DNA from: Roseospira navarrensis
GTDB lineage: Bacteria; Pseudomonadota; Alphaproteobacteria; Rhodospirillales; Rhodospirillaceae
Length of the DNA stretch: 64,000 nucleotides
Direction: 5' to 3'
Assembly (NCBI RefSeq): GCF_009601025.1
Contig: NZ_WIVE01000008.1
Coordinates: 25,392-89,391, forward strand
A program made the translations under genes and the position numbers. Positions 46,644-55,464 of this stretch are shown here, piece after piece. The notes beneath the pieces are model-generated. The model was not told the origin of the DNA, searched no databases, and worked only from the letters and a program-made list of their open reading frames with translations. How positions within the stretch are numbered: the stretch's first letter is position 1; each line of letters begins with the position of its first letter.

Positions 46644-47950
46644 TGGCCATCAACACCCCGGGCCGCATCGCCTACGTCAACGCCCGTCTGCTCGACCCCG
46701 CCAGCGGCCTGGACGCCATGGGCGGCCTGCTGACCGAGGGCGAGCACATCGTTCACTTCGCGCCCGGCCTGTTCGCCGACGGCGCCCCCGTGGGCGCCCA
46801 GGTGGTGGACTGCGACGGGGCCTGCCTCGCCCCCGGTCTGGTGGACATGCGCACCCAGTTGCGCGAGCCCGGCCAGGAGCACAAGGAGAGCTTCAAGAGC
46901 GCCGGCCGCGCGGCCGTGGCCGGCGGCATCACCTCCATGGTCGGTCTGCCGAACACCAACCCGGTGATCGACGACGAGGCGGCGGTGGAGTTCGTCGCCC
47001 GCCGCGCCCGGCTGATCGGGCTCGCCAAGGTGTTCACCTACGCCGCCGCCACCAAGGGGCTGGAGGGCCGGGAACTGGCGGAAATCGGCCTGCTGCGCGA
47101 GGCCGGCGCGCTGGCCTTCACCGACGGCGTCAAGGCCATCGCCGACGCGCAGGTGATGCGCCGCCTGCTGTCCTATGCGGCCAGTCACGACCTGCTGGTG
47201 ATCCAGCACCCGGAGGAACCGTCGCTGGCCTCCGGCGTCATGAACGCCAGCGAGATGTCCACCCGCCTGGGCCTGCGCGGCATTCCGCGCGAGGCGGAAA
47301 TCATCCTGCTGGAACGCGACATGCGGCTGGTCGCCATGACCCGGGGGCGCTATCACGCCGCCCACGTCAGCACCGCCGAGGGCGTGGACATCATCCGCAA
47401 GGCCAAGGCGGCCGGCCTGCGCGTGACCTGCGACACCGCGCCGTTCTACTTCGCGCTGAACGAACTGGAGGTGGGGGACTACCGCACCTTCGCCAAGCTG
47501 TCGCCGCCGCTGCGGTCCGAGGCGGACCGTCAGGCCATCGTCGCCGGGCTGGCCGACGGCACCATCGACGTGGTGGCCTCCGACCACTGCCCGCAGGACC
47601 AGGACACCAAGCGCCTGCCGTTCAATCTGGCCGAGTTCGGCGGCATCGGTCTGGAAACCCTGCTGGCGGTGACCCTGAAGCTGACCCAGAGCGGGCCGCT
47701 CAGCCTGCTGCAGGCGCTGGATCTGGTGACCCGCAGGCCCGCCGACCTGCTGGGGCTGGAAGCCGGGCGGCTGCGCACCGGCGCGCCCGCCGATCTGGTG
47801 ATCTTCGATCCCGAGGCGCCGTGGAAGGTGGTCGCCGACACCATGCGGTCCAAGTCGAAGAACTCGCCCTTCGACGGCCATCTGGTGCAGGGCAAGGTGA
47901 TCCGCACCGTGGTGGACGGCCGCACGGTCTTCCCCGAAACGGCGCGCTGA
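46643..47950 (+). CDS. pyrC: Dihydroorotase-like protein lacking the HxH metal motif
   Basis: The product is 435 residues of class I dihydroorotase fold. The metal-binding DxHxHLREPG site reads VDMRTQLREPG here, so Arg70 and Gln72 stand where both His should be. Other features remain: GLPNTNPVIDD, IQHPEE, AAHVSTAEGVD, VASDHCPQD and SKSKNSPFDG. In Pseudomonas a similar inactive PyrC' stiffens the neighbouring ATCase, and the overlap with pyrB suggests the same role. If so, a true dihydroorotase must be encoded elsewhere. Catalysis with another metal arrangement cannot be excluded. Confidence 0.88.
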   Translation: MAINTPGRIAYVNARLLDPASGLDAMGGLLTEGEHIVHFAPGLFADGAPVGAQVVDCDGACLAPGLVDMRTQLREPGQEHKESFKSAGRAAVAGGITSMVGLPNTNPVIDDEAAVEFVARRARLIGLAKVFTYAAATKGLEGRELAEIGLLREAGALAFTDGVKAIADAQVMRRLLSYAASHDLLVIQHPEEPSLASGVMNASEMSTRLGLRGIPREAEIILLERDMRLVAMTRGRYHAAHVSTAEGVDIIRKAKAAGLRVTCDTAPFYFALNELEVGDYRTFAKLSPPLRSEADRQAIVAGLADGTIDVVASDHCPQDQDTKRLPFNLAEFGGIGLETLLAVTLKLTQSGPLSLLQALDLVTRRPADLLGLEAGRLRTGAPADLVIFDPEAPWKVVADTMRSKSKNSPFDGHLVQGKVIRTVVDGRTVFPETAR

Positions 47951-47978
47951 GCCAACACAGCCCAGGGAGGGTTCCGTC

Positions 47979-48605
47979 ATGGCCGACCTCTGGCTTGCCC
48001 TGCCGCTGGCCGCGCTCGGGGGGTACCTGCTGGGCGGCGTGCCGTTCGGGCTGGTGCTGACGCGGCTGGCCGGCCTGGGTGATATTCGCGCCATCGGCTC
48101 CGGCAACATCGGCGCCACCAACGTGCTGCGCACCGGGCGCAAGGATCTGGCGCTGCTGACCCTGCTGCTGGACTCCGGCAAGGGGGCGATCGCCGCCCTG
48201 GGGGTGCGGGCCCTGCTGGGATGGGAGGGCGTGGACCCGATCCTGCCCGTGGTGGCGGGCGTGGCCGCCGTGATCGGCCACAACTATCCGGTCTGGCTGC
48301 GCTTCAGGGGCGGCAAGGGGGTGGCGACCACGCTTGGCGTGCTGCTGGCCACCGCCTGGCCCGTGGGCGGTCTGGCCTGCCTGACCTGGGTGGTGATGGC
48401 CGGCGTGTTCCGCTATTCCTCTCTGGCCGCACTGGCGGCCCTAGCCCTGGCGCCGGCCTATGCCTGGGCGCTGGCGGCCCCGGTGCATGTCGCCGGCTTC
48501 GGTCTGCTGGCCGTGCTGGCGTGGTGGCGCCACCGCGACAACATCCGCCGTCTGCTCGCCGGGACGGAAACGAAGATCGGGCAGAAGTCCAAGGCCAAGG
48601 GATAA
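47979..48605 (+). CDS. plsY: Acyl-phosphate glycerol-3-phosphate acyltransferase
   Basis: The product is 208 residues with five hydrophobic segments. The three loops are conserved: GSGNIGATNVLR, GHNYPVWLRFRGGKGVATTLG, and WWRHRDNIRRLLAGTETKIG near the C-terminus. It transfers an acyl group from acyl phosphate to glycerol-3-phosphate, the first phospholipid step. GGGAGGG precedes the ATG. It follows pyrC by 28 bases; dprA, often next in alphaproteobacteria, is absent. Confidence 0.96.
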   Translation: MADLWLALPLAALGGYLLGGVPFGLVLTRLAGLGDIRAIGSGNIGATNVLRTGRKDLALLTLLLDSGKGAIAALGVRALLGWEGVDPILPVVAGVAAVIGHNYPVWLRFRGGKGVATTLGVLLATAWPVGGLACLTWVVMAGVFRYSSLAALAALALAPAYAWALAAPVHVAGFGLLAVLAWWRHRDNIRRLLAGTETKIGQKSKAKG

Positions 48606-48835
48606 CCGACCGCCGGGCGCGACGGGGTCGCCGCGCCGGGGGATCGTGGATCCGCGTGCTGCACATTGGAATTCATTTCAGGTCTGCATTGAGGCGGCCG
48701 CATGGATCATCCGGATCCGGCTGGCGGACTCCAGGCTGACCGCGGGGATCCGGCGTCTCGGCCAGAGGTCGGGGCCGTTGGCCCGACCAAAGGCCAGGGC
48801 GACGGGTCGGTCGCCAACATGTAAGGAAAGGCGTG

Positions 48836-51800
48836 ATGCGTGCTCCGCCCCATGACCGCCGTGCCTTCGGGCACAGTCTCTCCGCCGCCTGTGGGCGCGC
48901 GGCGCGGTCGGTCATGGCCGTGTCCGTCCTGGTGCTGGCGGGCCTGTGGCTGCTGACGGGCGCGGCGGCGGCGCAGCCCGCCGACACCGGCGCGAGGGCC
49001 TCGCTGGAGCTGACCCCGCGTGAACAGGCCTGGATCGCGGCCAACCCCGAGATCCGCATGGGCATGGTGGCCGACAACGCCCCCTATTCCTTTTTCCGCG
49101 ACGATGCGTTCCAGGGGTTCTCGGTCGATCTGGCGCGGCGGGTGGAAGACCTGACCGGGCTGCGCATCACCCTGCGCATGGGAAGCTGGGCGCAGGTCTA
49201 CAGCGCGTTCCGGGCCGGTGAACTGGAGGCGATCGAGGCCATTTCGTACACGGAGGCCCGCGCGCGCTCCATCCTGTTCACCGAACCGTACTACCTGCGG
49301 CGCACCATGGTGTTCCACAACCTGGACCGCCCGCTGCCGCCCCTGGACGACCCGGCGGTGCTGGCCGGGACGCGCGTCGGCGTCATCCGCGATATCTACT
49401 ACGCCGACGATCTGGCGGCGCGCGGCTACGACGTGGTGCCCTACGACAGCTACCGGGAGCTGGTGTCGGACCTGGCCTTCGGCTGGATCGACGCCATCCT
49501 GGCCCCGGAGCTGACCGGCCGCTTCTTCGCCCGCGAGAACGGGTTCTCCAACGTGGCGGTGGCCGGCGCGCTGCCGGCGACGGATCTGGTGCTGGAGGAC
49601 TTCCGCTTCGGGGTGCCCCGGTCCCTGCCGGTGCTGCGCGACATCCTCGACAAGGCGCTGGCCGCGATCCCCGATGCCGAACTGGACGCCATGGTGGACC
49701 GTTGGCGCTCCGCCCGGCCTGGCCTGACTCTGACCGCGGGCCCCCTGCGCCTGCTGCCGCAGGAACAGGCGTTCATCGCGGAACGGCCGGTGGTGCGGGT
49801 CGGATTCATGCCGGACTACTGGCCCTACAGCTATCTGGCCGAGGGGCGCCCGCACGGGTTCGCGGTGGACCTCGCGCGGGAGATCGGCGACCGCGCCGGG
49901 CTGAGCATCGAGCCCGTGTTCGACACCTGGCCGCGCCTGCTGGAGGCCCTGGCCAACGGCGATCTGGACGTGCTCGCCAACATCTCGTTCACCGAAGGGC
50001 GGGCGCGCACCATCCTGTTTACCGAGCCGTATCATCAGGTTCCCCTGACCGTGTTCGTGCGCGCGGGCTTCGGCCGCTACACCGACCTGTCGGACCTGGA
50101 GGGCCTGCGGGTGGGCGTGCCGCGCGCCGTGTTTTTCGAAGCCCCGCTGACCGCGCGCCTGGGGTCCGAGGCGATCGTGCCGTTTTCCCGCAAGGTGGAC
50201 ATGATGCGCGCCCTGGCCGATGGCGAGGTGGATGCGGTGGTCGTCGCGCTCAGTCACGGTCTGGCGCTGATCCGGCGACAGGGGCTGATGTCCATCGAGG
50301 TGGGCGGCGCGTTCGAGATGGAGGGCGTGGCCAACGAGGATCTGCGCTTCGGCGTGGGCTGGGACAAACCGTTCCTGCGCGGCATTCTCGATCGGGTCAT
50401 GGCCTCGATCCCCACGGCCCGATGGGCGGAACTGGAGAGCCGGTGGCTCGGCCCACGTCAGGCGCAGGAGGGTATGGCGGTGGTCCCGCTGCCGCCGGAG
50501 GAACGGGCGTGGCTCGACGAGCAGGGGGTGTTGCGGGTCTGCGGCGGGGCGGCCGACGATCCCTATGAGCGGCCGGGCGAGCACGGCAGCTATCAGGGGG
50601 TGGCGGGCGACGTGGTGCGGCTGCTGTCGCAGCGGGCCGGGTTCGCCTGGGAACTGGTGCCGGCGGAGAGCCGCGCGGCAGCGCTCGCCAACGCCCAGGA
50701 AGGCCGCTGCGACCTGCTGCCGTTCGTCGTGGCCCTGCCGGACGCGTTGCCGGGCTGGCGGACCACCGCGCCCTATCTGCGCATGCCGGCGGTGGCGGTC
50801 ACGCGGCTGGAACACCCGTTTCTGCGCGGCATGGCCTCGCTGTCCGGGGAGTCGGTCGGCATCGTCGGGACCTCGCCGCTGCGCGACACGCTCGCCGCGC
50901 GCTATCCGGACATCACCCTGGTGCCGGTGGACAGCGAGGCGGATGGGCTGGACGCCGTGCAGACGGGGCGCCTGGACGGCATGATCGGATCGTTGCCCCA
51001 TCTGGGCTATCTGATTGCGCGCCAGCGCACGCCGGACCTGAAGATCGCCGGGCAGATTCCCCTTGACTACGACGTCCGGTTGGCGGTCCCGGCGGAGCTG
51101 GCGCCGCTCGTGACCATCCTCAACCGGACCATCGCCGCGCTTGGGGACTCGCAGGCCACCGACATCATGGACCGCTGGATGGCGGTCCGCTTCGAGCGCA
51201 CGGTGGACGCGCGTCTGGTGTGGGGTGTGGTGCTGGGCGCGCTGGTGCTGCTGACGCTGGTGGTGATCTGGAACCGGCAGTTGCATCGCCTGAATGCGCA
51301 GCTCAACCGGGCGAACGCGCGCCTGCGGGACCTGAGCGTGACCGATGGGCTCACCGGGCTCCCCAATCGCCTGTATATCGAGAACCGCATGGCCGAGGCG
51401 TTCTCGGTCTGCCAGCGCAACGCCCTGCCGTTCGCCATCGCCATGATGGACGTGGACCGCTTCAAGGCGGTCAACGACGAGCTGGGTCATGCGTTCGGGG
51501 ATGCCTGCCTGCGCGACCTGGCCGGTTTGATGGAGACTCATTTCCGGCGCGAGGGCGACTCGGTGGCCCGCTTCGGGGGCGAGGAGTTCGTGACCTTCTC
51601 GGTCGGTGACAGCGCGCGGCGGTTCCCGGGGCATCTGGAGGCTCTGCGGACGCGCATCGCCGGGCATACCGTCACGCATGAGGGACGGACGCGCACCATC
51701 ACGATGAGCATGGGCTGTCATGTCGCCGCGCCCGGTCGGGACGACAGCCTGTCGGCGTTTCTGGCGGAGGCCGACCGCAATCTGTACCGGGCCAAGCAGT

Positions 51801-51889
51801 CCGGCCGGAATCGGGTGGTCGGCGGCGGCATGGGCGAGGAGACCGCGCCGCCGGAACGGGCCTCGGAGAATCTTACGAAACTGTCATGA
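48836..51889 (+). CDS. Diguanylate cyclase with three periplasmic SBP domains
   Basis: The product is 1017 residues. After a signal anchor (27-47) come three bacterial extracellular solute-binding family 3 domains at about 65-295, 305-540 and 555-785. The first two contain FTEPYY/FTEPYH and each is preceded by a repeat of the P-E-x-A-W/F-I/L linker. One membrane segment (about 797-816) leads to a GGDEF domain with SVTDGLTGLPNRLYIENR, DVDRFKAVNDELGH and the active site GGEEF at 914-918. REGD five residues before it is an I-site for c-di-GMP feedback. It probably converts periplasmic amino-acid-like signals into c-di-GMP. AAGGA lies eight bases before the ATG. Its last codons lie in repeat copy B. 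Confidence 0.9.
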   Translation: MRAPPHDRRAFGHSLSAACGRAARSVMAVSVLVLAGLWLLTGAAAAQPADTGARASLELTPREQAWIAANPEIRMGMVADNAPYSFFRDDAFQGFSVDLARRVEDLTGLRITLRMGSWAQVYSAFRAGELEAIEAISYTEARARSILFTEPYYLRRTMVFHNLDRPLPPLDDPAVLAGTRVGVIRDIYYADDLAARGYDVVPYDSYRELVSDLAFGWIDAILAPELTGRFFARENGFSNVAVAGALPATDLVLEDFRFGVPRSLPVLRDILDKALAAIPDAELDAMVDRWRSARPGLTLTAGPLRLLPQEQAFIAERPVVRVGFMPDYWPYSYLAEGRPHGFAVDLAREIGDRAGLSIEPVFDTWPRLLEALANGDLDVLANISFTEGRARTILFTEPYHQVPLTVFVRAGFGRYTDLSDLEGLRVGVPRAVFFEAPLTARLGSEAIVPFSRKVDMMRALADGEVDAVVVALSHGLALIRRQGLMSIEVGGAFEMEGVANEDLRFGVGWDKPFLRGILDRVMASIPTARWAELESRWLGPRQAQEGMAVVPLPPEERAWLDEQGVLRVCGGAADDPYERPGEHGSYQGVAGDVVRLLSQRAGFAWELVPAESRAAALANAQEGRCDLLPFVVALPDALPGWRTTAPYLRMPAVAVTRLEHPFLRGMASLSGESVGIVGTSPLRDTLAARYPDITLVPVDSEADGLDAVQTGRLDGMIGSLPHLGYLIARQRTPDLKIAGQIPLDYDVRLAVPAELAPLVTILNRTIAALGDSQATDIMDRWMAVRFERTVDARLVWGVVLGALVLLTLVVIWNRQLHRLNAQLNRANARLRDLSVTDGLTGLPNRLYIENRMAEAFSVCQRNALPFAIAMMDVDRFKAVNDELGHAFGDACLRDLAGLMETHFRREGDSVARFGGEEFVTFSVGDSARRFPGHLEALRTRIAGHTVTHEGRTRTITMSMGCHVAAPGRDDSLSAFLAEADRNLYRAKQSGRNRVVGGGMGEETAPPERASENLTKLS

Positions 51890-52173
51890 CCCGGAAAATC
51901 GCCGGTCACGTGGCCTGTGCGATAAAGGGATCATCAGAGGCGGACGGAACACCGCCGACGATCCTCAGCGAAGAAGCCAGAGCACCGTATCCGATCGAAA
52001 TCCAGACCTACCGGCCAGCGGGCCCACACGCTTCAGCCACGGGTTGGCCCGCCACCAGAGACGAGAACCCCTCCTCCTTCCGAACCCCGCGCCTCAGCCA
52101 CGCGATGGTTCACCCAGAAACGAAGCAACGCCCGCCTCGCGCTTCCCCTCGCGCGGCGGGCGTTTCGCTTTTT
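51870..52173 (+). repeat. ~290-bp dispersed element, copy B (candidate sRNA)
   Basis: This aligns end to end with copy A (minus strand 1826-2116); GCGATAAAGGGA, a block near 51935-51960 and a 26-base block around 51982-52007 are identical. The first 20 bases overlap the last codons and stop of the GGDEF gene. CCTCCTCC at 52068-52076, absent in copy A, could pair with Shine-Dalgarno sequences. The copy ends in a hairpin with a T-rich tail. Confidence 0.75.
52127..52173 (+). terminator. Terminator ending copy B
   Basis: AACGCCCGCC (52127-52136) pairs with GGCGGGCGTT (52155-52164), extended inside by CGCG pairing, and the tail TCGCTTTTT follows. This gives the likely direction of transcription of the element. 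Confidence 0.72.
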
Positions 52174-52298
52174 GGCCCGGCAGCCCCTGCCGAGGACCGT
52201 TTAAGCCCATGCGCATGGGAGAGAGGGCCGGTGCCGCGCTGGTGTCAACGGCACGAGAAGTGATGGCTAGACCCGATCCTACACCAAAAACTGGGAGT

Positions 52299-52412
52299 GT
52301 CATCCTGAAGGCGCGAAGCGCCTGAAGGATCTCGGGAAGGGGTGTGCATCCCCCGGCTGGGAGGCGCTCGGCCTCCCGAGATCCTTCGCCACTTTCAGCG
52401 GCTCAGGATGAT
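52299..52412. repeat. Inverted-arm repeat, GTCATCC...GGATCTCGGG family, copy 2
   Basis: The left arm GTCATCCTGAAGG...GGATCTCGGG (52299-52336) faces the right arm CCCGAGATCCTTCG...CTCAGGATGA (52376-52412), with CATCCCCCGG and GGGAGGC/GCCTCCC words between them. Together with copy B it fills the 51890-52482 gap between the GGDEF gene and lpd. Confidence 0.7.
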
Positions 52413-52420
52413 GCGAAACA

Positions 52421-52450
52421 GGCGGCGAGAGTCCGGACCCTCTCGCCGCC
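52421..52450 (-). terminator. Terminator of lpd
   Basis: GGCGGCGAGAG (52421-52431) pairs perfectly with CTCTCGCCGCC (52440-52450); on the minus strand TGTTTCG follows. Confidence 0.72.
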
Positions 52451-52482
52451 GATATGGCACGACGCGGCCCCTTTTGCTCGCG

Positions 52483-53895
52483 TTACATATGCAACGGCCG
52501 GCCATGCACCGCGAGGGCGGCTTCCTTGACCGATTCGCCGAGCTGCGGATGGGCGTGGCTGGAGCGGAAGAGGTCCTCGGCCGTGGCGCCGAACTCCATG
52601 CCGACCACGACCTCCTGGATCAGGTCGCCGGCCGACGCGCCGACGATGTGGCAGCCGAGCACCCGGTCGGTGCGGGCATCCGCCAGGATCTTGACGAAGC
52701 CGTCGGTGTCGTTGTTGGCGCGCGCGCGGCCGTTGGCGGTGAAGGGGAAGGTGCCGGCCTTGTAGTCCGTGCCGGCGGCCTTCAACTGCTCCTCGGTCTT
52801 GCCGACGGCGGCGATCTCCGGCCATGTGTAGACCACGGACGGGATGGCGTCATAGTTCACGTGGCCCGCCTGGCCTGCCAGCATCTCGGCCACGGCCACG
52901 CCTTCTTCCTCGGCCTTGTGCGCCAGCATCATGCCGCCGATCACGTCGCCGATGGCGTAGATGCCCTTGGCGGTGGTCTCGTAGCGCGCGTTGACCTTGA
53001 TGAAGCCGCGCTCGGTGCGCTCGATGCCGTTCTTGTCCAGGCCCAGGCCCAGGCTGTGCGGCGCGCGCCCGATGGCCACCAGCACCACGTCGGACATCAG
53101 GTGCTCCGACTCGCCGCCGGCCGCCGGCTCCACGGTCAGGTTGACACCCTTGGTGGTCTTCTTGGCGGCCGTGACCTTGGTGGACAGCTTGAACGTCAGC
53201 CCCTGCTTCTTGAGGATGCGCTGGGTCTGCTTGCGGACCTCGGCGTCCATGTTGGGCAGCACGTGGTCCAGGTATTCGACGACGGTGACCTTGGCCCCCA
53301 GGCGGCTCCAGACCGAGCCCAGCTCCAGCCCGATGACGCCGGCGCCGATCACGGTCATGCGCTTGGGCACCTTGGGCAGGGCGAGCGCGCCGGCCGAATC
53401 CACGATCATGCGGCCGTCGATGTCGACGCCGGGCAGGGGGGCCGGCTCCGAGCCGGTGGCCAGTACGATGTGATCGGTCACCAGCGTCATGTCGCCGCCG
53501 TCGTGCAGCGCCACCCCCACCTCGTGCGGGGCGTCGATGCGGCCCATGCCGCTGATCCAGTCGATCTTGTGCTTCTTGAACAGGTAGGCGATGCCGTCCA
53601 CGTTGGCCTTCACCACGCCGTCCTTGCGGGCCATCATCGCCGGCAGGTCGGGCCGGACGGTTCCCGTGATCTTGATGCCGTGATCGGCGGCCTCGTGCCT
53701 GGCCTGCTCGAACAGGTGCGTGCTGTGCAGCAGCGCCTTGGACGGGATGCAGCCCACGTTCAGGCAGGTGCCGCCCAGGGTCTTGCGCATGTCCACGCAG
53801 GCGACCTTCATGCCGAGCTGGGCGGCGCGAATGGCGCAGACGTACCCCCCCGGGCCACCGCCGATCACGACCAGATCATAGGGATTGTCACTCAT
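52483..53895 (-). CDS. lpd: Dihydrolipoyl dehydrogenase (E3)
   Basis: The product is 470 residues. LVVIGGGPGGYVCAIRAAQLG binds FAD, GGTCLNVGCIPSKALLH is the redox disulfide, MTVIGAGVIGLELGSVWSRLG binds NAD, YAIGDVIGGMMLAHKAEEEG is the second FAD contact, and SSHAHPQLGESVKEAALAV gives the catalytic His-Glu. It reoxidises the lipoyl groups of 2-oxoglutarate dehydrogenase. GAAGGA precedes the ATG. It lies 140 bases after odhB, with a small stem in the gap. Confidence 0.97.
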   Translation of the reverse strand: MSDNPYDLVVIGGGPGGYVCAIRAAQLGMKVACVDMRKTLGGTCLNVGCIPSKALLHSTHLFEQARHEAADHGIKITGTVRPDLPAMMARKDGVVKANVDGIAYLFKKHKIDWISGMGRIDAPHEVGVALHDGGDMTLVTDHIVLATGSEPAPLPGVDIDGRMIVDSAGALALPKVPKRMTVIGAGVIGLELGSVWSRLGAKVTVVEYLDHVLPNMDAEVRKQTQRILKKQGLTFKLSTKVTAAKKTTKGVNLTVEPAAGGESEHLMSDVVLVAIGRAPHSLGLGLDKNGIERTERGFIKVNARYETTAKGIYAIGDVIGGMMLAHKAEEEGVAVAEMLAGQAGHVNYDAIPSVVYTWPEIAAVGKTEEQLKAAGTDYKAGTFPFTANGRARANNDTDGFVKILADARTDRVLGCHIVGASAGDLIQEVVVGMEFGATAEDLFRSSHAHPQLGESVKEAALAVHGRPLHM

Positions 53896-53994
53896 CGGAT
53901 TCAGTCCTTCCACTTGCGTTTTTTTAGCGGCACCGGCCCGGCGCCCCCGCGTCCGGCCGACCGTCTTATCCCCGTTCCCGGCCCCCACATTCGA

Positions 53995-54022
53995 ACGGGG
54001 CGCCCGGTTCCGGACGCCCCGT
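53995..54022 (-). terminator. Stem between odhB and lpd
   Basis: ACGGGGCG (53995-54002) pairs with CGCCCCGT (54015-54022). It may attenuate odhB transcription before lpd; there is no T-run. Confidence 0.4.
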
Positions 54023-54035
54023 CGGCGAGGGCTCG

Positions 54036-55355
54036 TTACATGTCGAGGAGGATCCGCTGCGGATCCTCCAGGCATTCCTTCATGCGCACCAGACTGCTGA
54101 CCGCCTCCTTGCCGTCGATGATGCGGTGATCGTAGCTCATGGCCAGATACATCATCGGCCGCGCCTGGATGGACCCGTCCGGCATGACCATGGGCCGCTG
54201 CTGGGTCTTGTGCATGCCCAGGATGGCGGACTGCGGCGGGTTCAGGATCGGCGTGCTCATCAAGGAGCCGTAGACCCCGCCGTTGGAAATGGTGAAGGTG
54301 CCCCCCGTCATCTCTTCCATGGTCAGGGCGCCGTCGCGGGCCTTCTTGCCATAGGCGGCGATGTCGGCCTCGATCTGGGCGAAGCTCTTGGTGTCGCAGT
54401 CGCGCACCACCGGCACCACCAGACCCTGCGGGCCGCCCACGGCCACGCCGATGTCGTAATAGTTCTTGTAGACGATGTCGGTGCCGTCGATCTCGGCGTT
54501 GACCGCGGGGAACTCGCGCAGGGCGACGACGGCGGCCTTGATGAAGAACGACATGAAGCCCAGGCGCACGCCGTGCTTCTTCTCGAACGCGTCCTTGGTG
54601 CGGGCGCGCACCTCCAGAATGGCCGTCATGTCCACCTCGTTGAAGGTGGTGAGCATGGCGGCGTTGTTCTGGGCCTCCTTCAGGCGCTCGGCGATGCGCC
54701 GGCGCAGGCGGCTCATGGGCACGCGCTCCTCGCGCGGGTCGTCCTCGCGCGGGGCCTTGGCGGCGGCGGGCGCCTTGGATGGGGCCTTGGACGGGGCGGG
54801 CGCGGCCTCGGCCGGCTGGCCGCGCTCCAGGAAGGTGAGCACGTCTTCCTTGGTCAGGCGGCCGTCCTTGCCGGTGGCGGGGATCTTCGACGGGTCCAGG
54901 CTGCGTTCCTCGACCAGCTTGCGCACGGCCGGGGACAGCGGATGATCCAGGTTGGCGGCCTTTCCGCCGGTCGCGGGAGCCGGTTCGTCCTTCGGCTTCG
55001 GAGCCTCTTCGGCTTTCGGTTCAGGCTTCCCTTCGGCCTTCCCTTCGGCCTTCCCTTCGGCCTTCCCTTCGGCTTTCGGCGCGGCCTTTTCGGCCGGCTT
55101 GGCGGTGCTGCCGGCGGCGCCGGCCTCGATGCGCCCGAGCAGGGCGCCCACCTCCACTTCGGCGCCCTCGGCGGCGATGATCTCGGACAGCGCGCCCGCT
55201 TCCGGCGCGTTCACCTCGACCGTGACCTTGTCGGTTTCCAGTTCCACCAGGGGTTCGTCGGCCGCGACCGCGTCCCCCTCCTTCTTCAGCCACTTGGCCA
55301 CGGTGGCCTCGCTGACGGACTCACCCAGGGCGGGCACGGTGATCTCGGTGGCCAT
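54036..55355 (-). CDS. odhB: 2-oxoglutarate dehydrogenase E2 (succinyltransferase)
   Basis: The product is 439 residues from [13 protein letters not shown], with AAGGA seven bases before. The lipoyl domain (1-75) carries Lys43 in LETDKVTV. A long linker (80-125) contains four tandem AEGK units coded by perfect 12-bp repeats. The E3/E1-binding domain ([32 protein letters not shown]) is followed by the catalytic domain with [12 protein letters not shown], holding the active His and Asp. It transfers succinyl groups to CoA. It sits after the DUF533 gene. Confidence 0.96.
   Translation of the reverse strand: MATEITVPALGESVSEATVAKWLKKEGDAVAADEPLVELETDKVTVEVNAPEAGALSEIIAAEGAEVEVGALLGRIEAGAAGSTAKPAEKAAPKAEGKAEGKAEGKAEGKPEPKAEEAPKPKDEPAPATGGKAANLDHPLSPAVRKLVEERSLDPSKIPATGKDGRLTKEDVLTFLERGQPAEAAPAPSKAPSKAPAAAKAPREDDPREERVPMSRLRRRIAERLKEAQNNAAMLTTFNEVDMTAILEVRARTKDAFEKKHGVRLGFMSFFIKAAVVALREFPAVNAEIDGTDIVYKNYYDIGVAVGGPQGLVVPVVRDCDTKSFAQIEADIAAYGKKARDGALTMEEMTGGTFTISNGGVYGSLMSTPILNPPQSAILGMHKTQQRPMVMPDGSIQARPMMYLAMSYDHRIIDGKEAVSSLVRMKECLEDPQRILLDM
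55026..55073 (-). repeat. Four perfect 12-bp tandem repeats in odhB linker
   Basis: The unit CTTCCCTTCGGC (plus strand) occurs four times in a row. Because 12 is a multiple of 3, gain or loss of a unit changes linker length without a frameshift. Confidence 0.9.
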
Positions 55356-55464
55356 TGATGTTCCTTCCATCCTCTCGGTCTTGTCGGCAGCCGGTGAGGG
55401 GGAGGGCTGCCTGTGGCCGGTCGCGACGGGCGCCGGGCGGCGCCGTCCGGCCGGGTGCGTGGGG

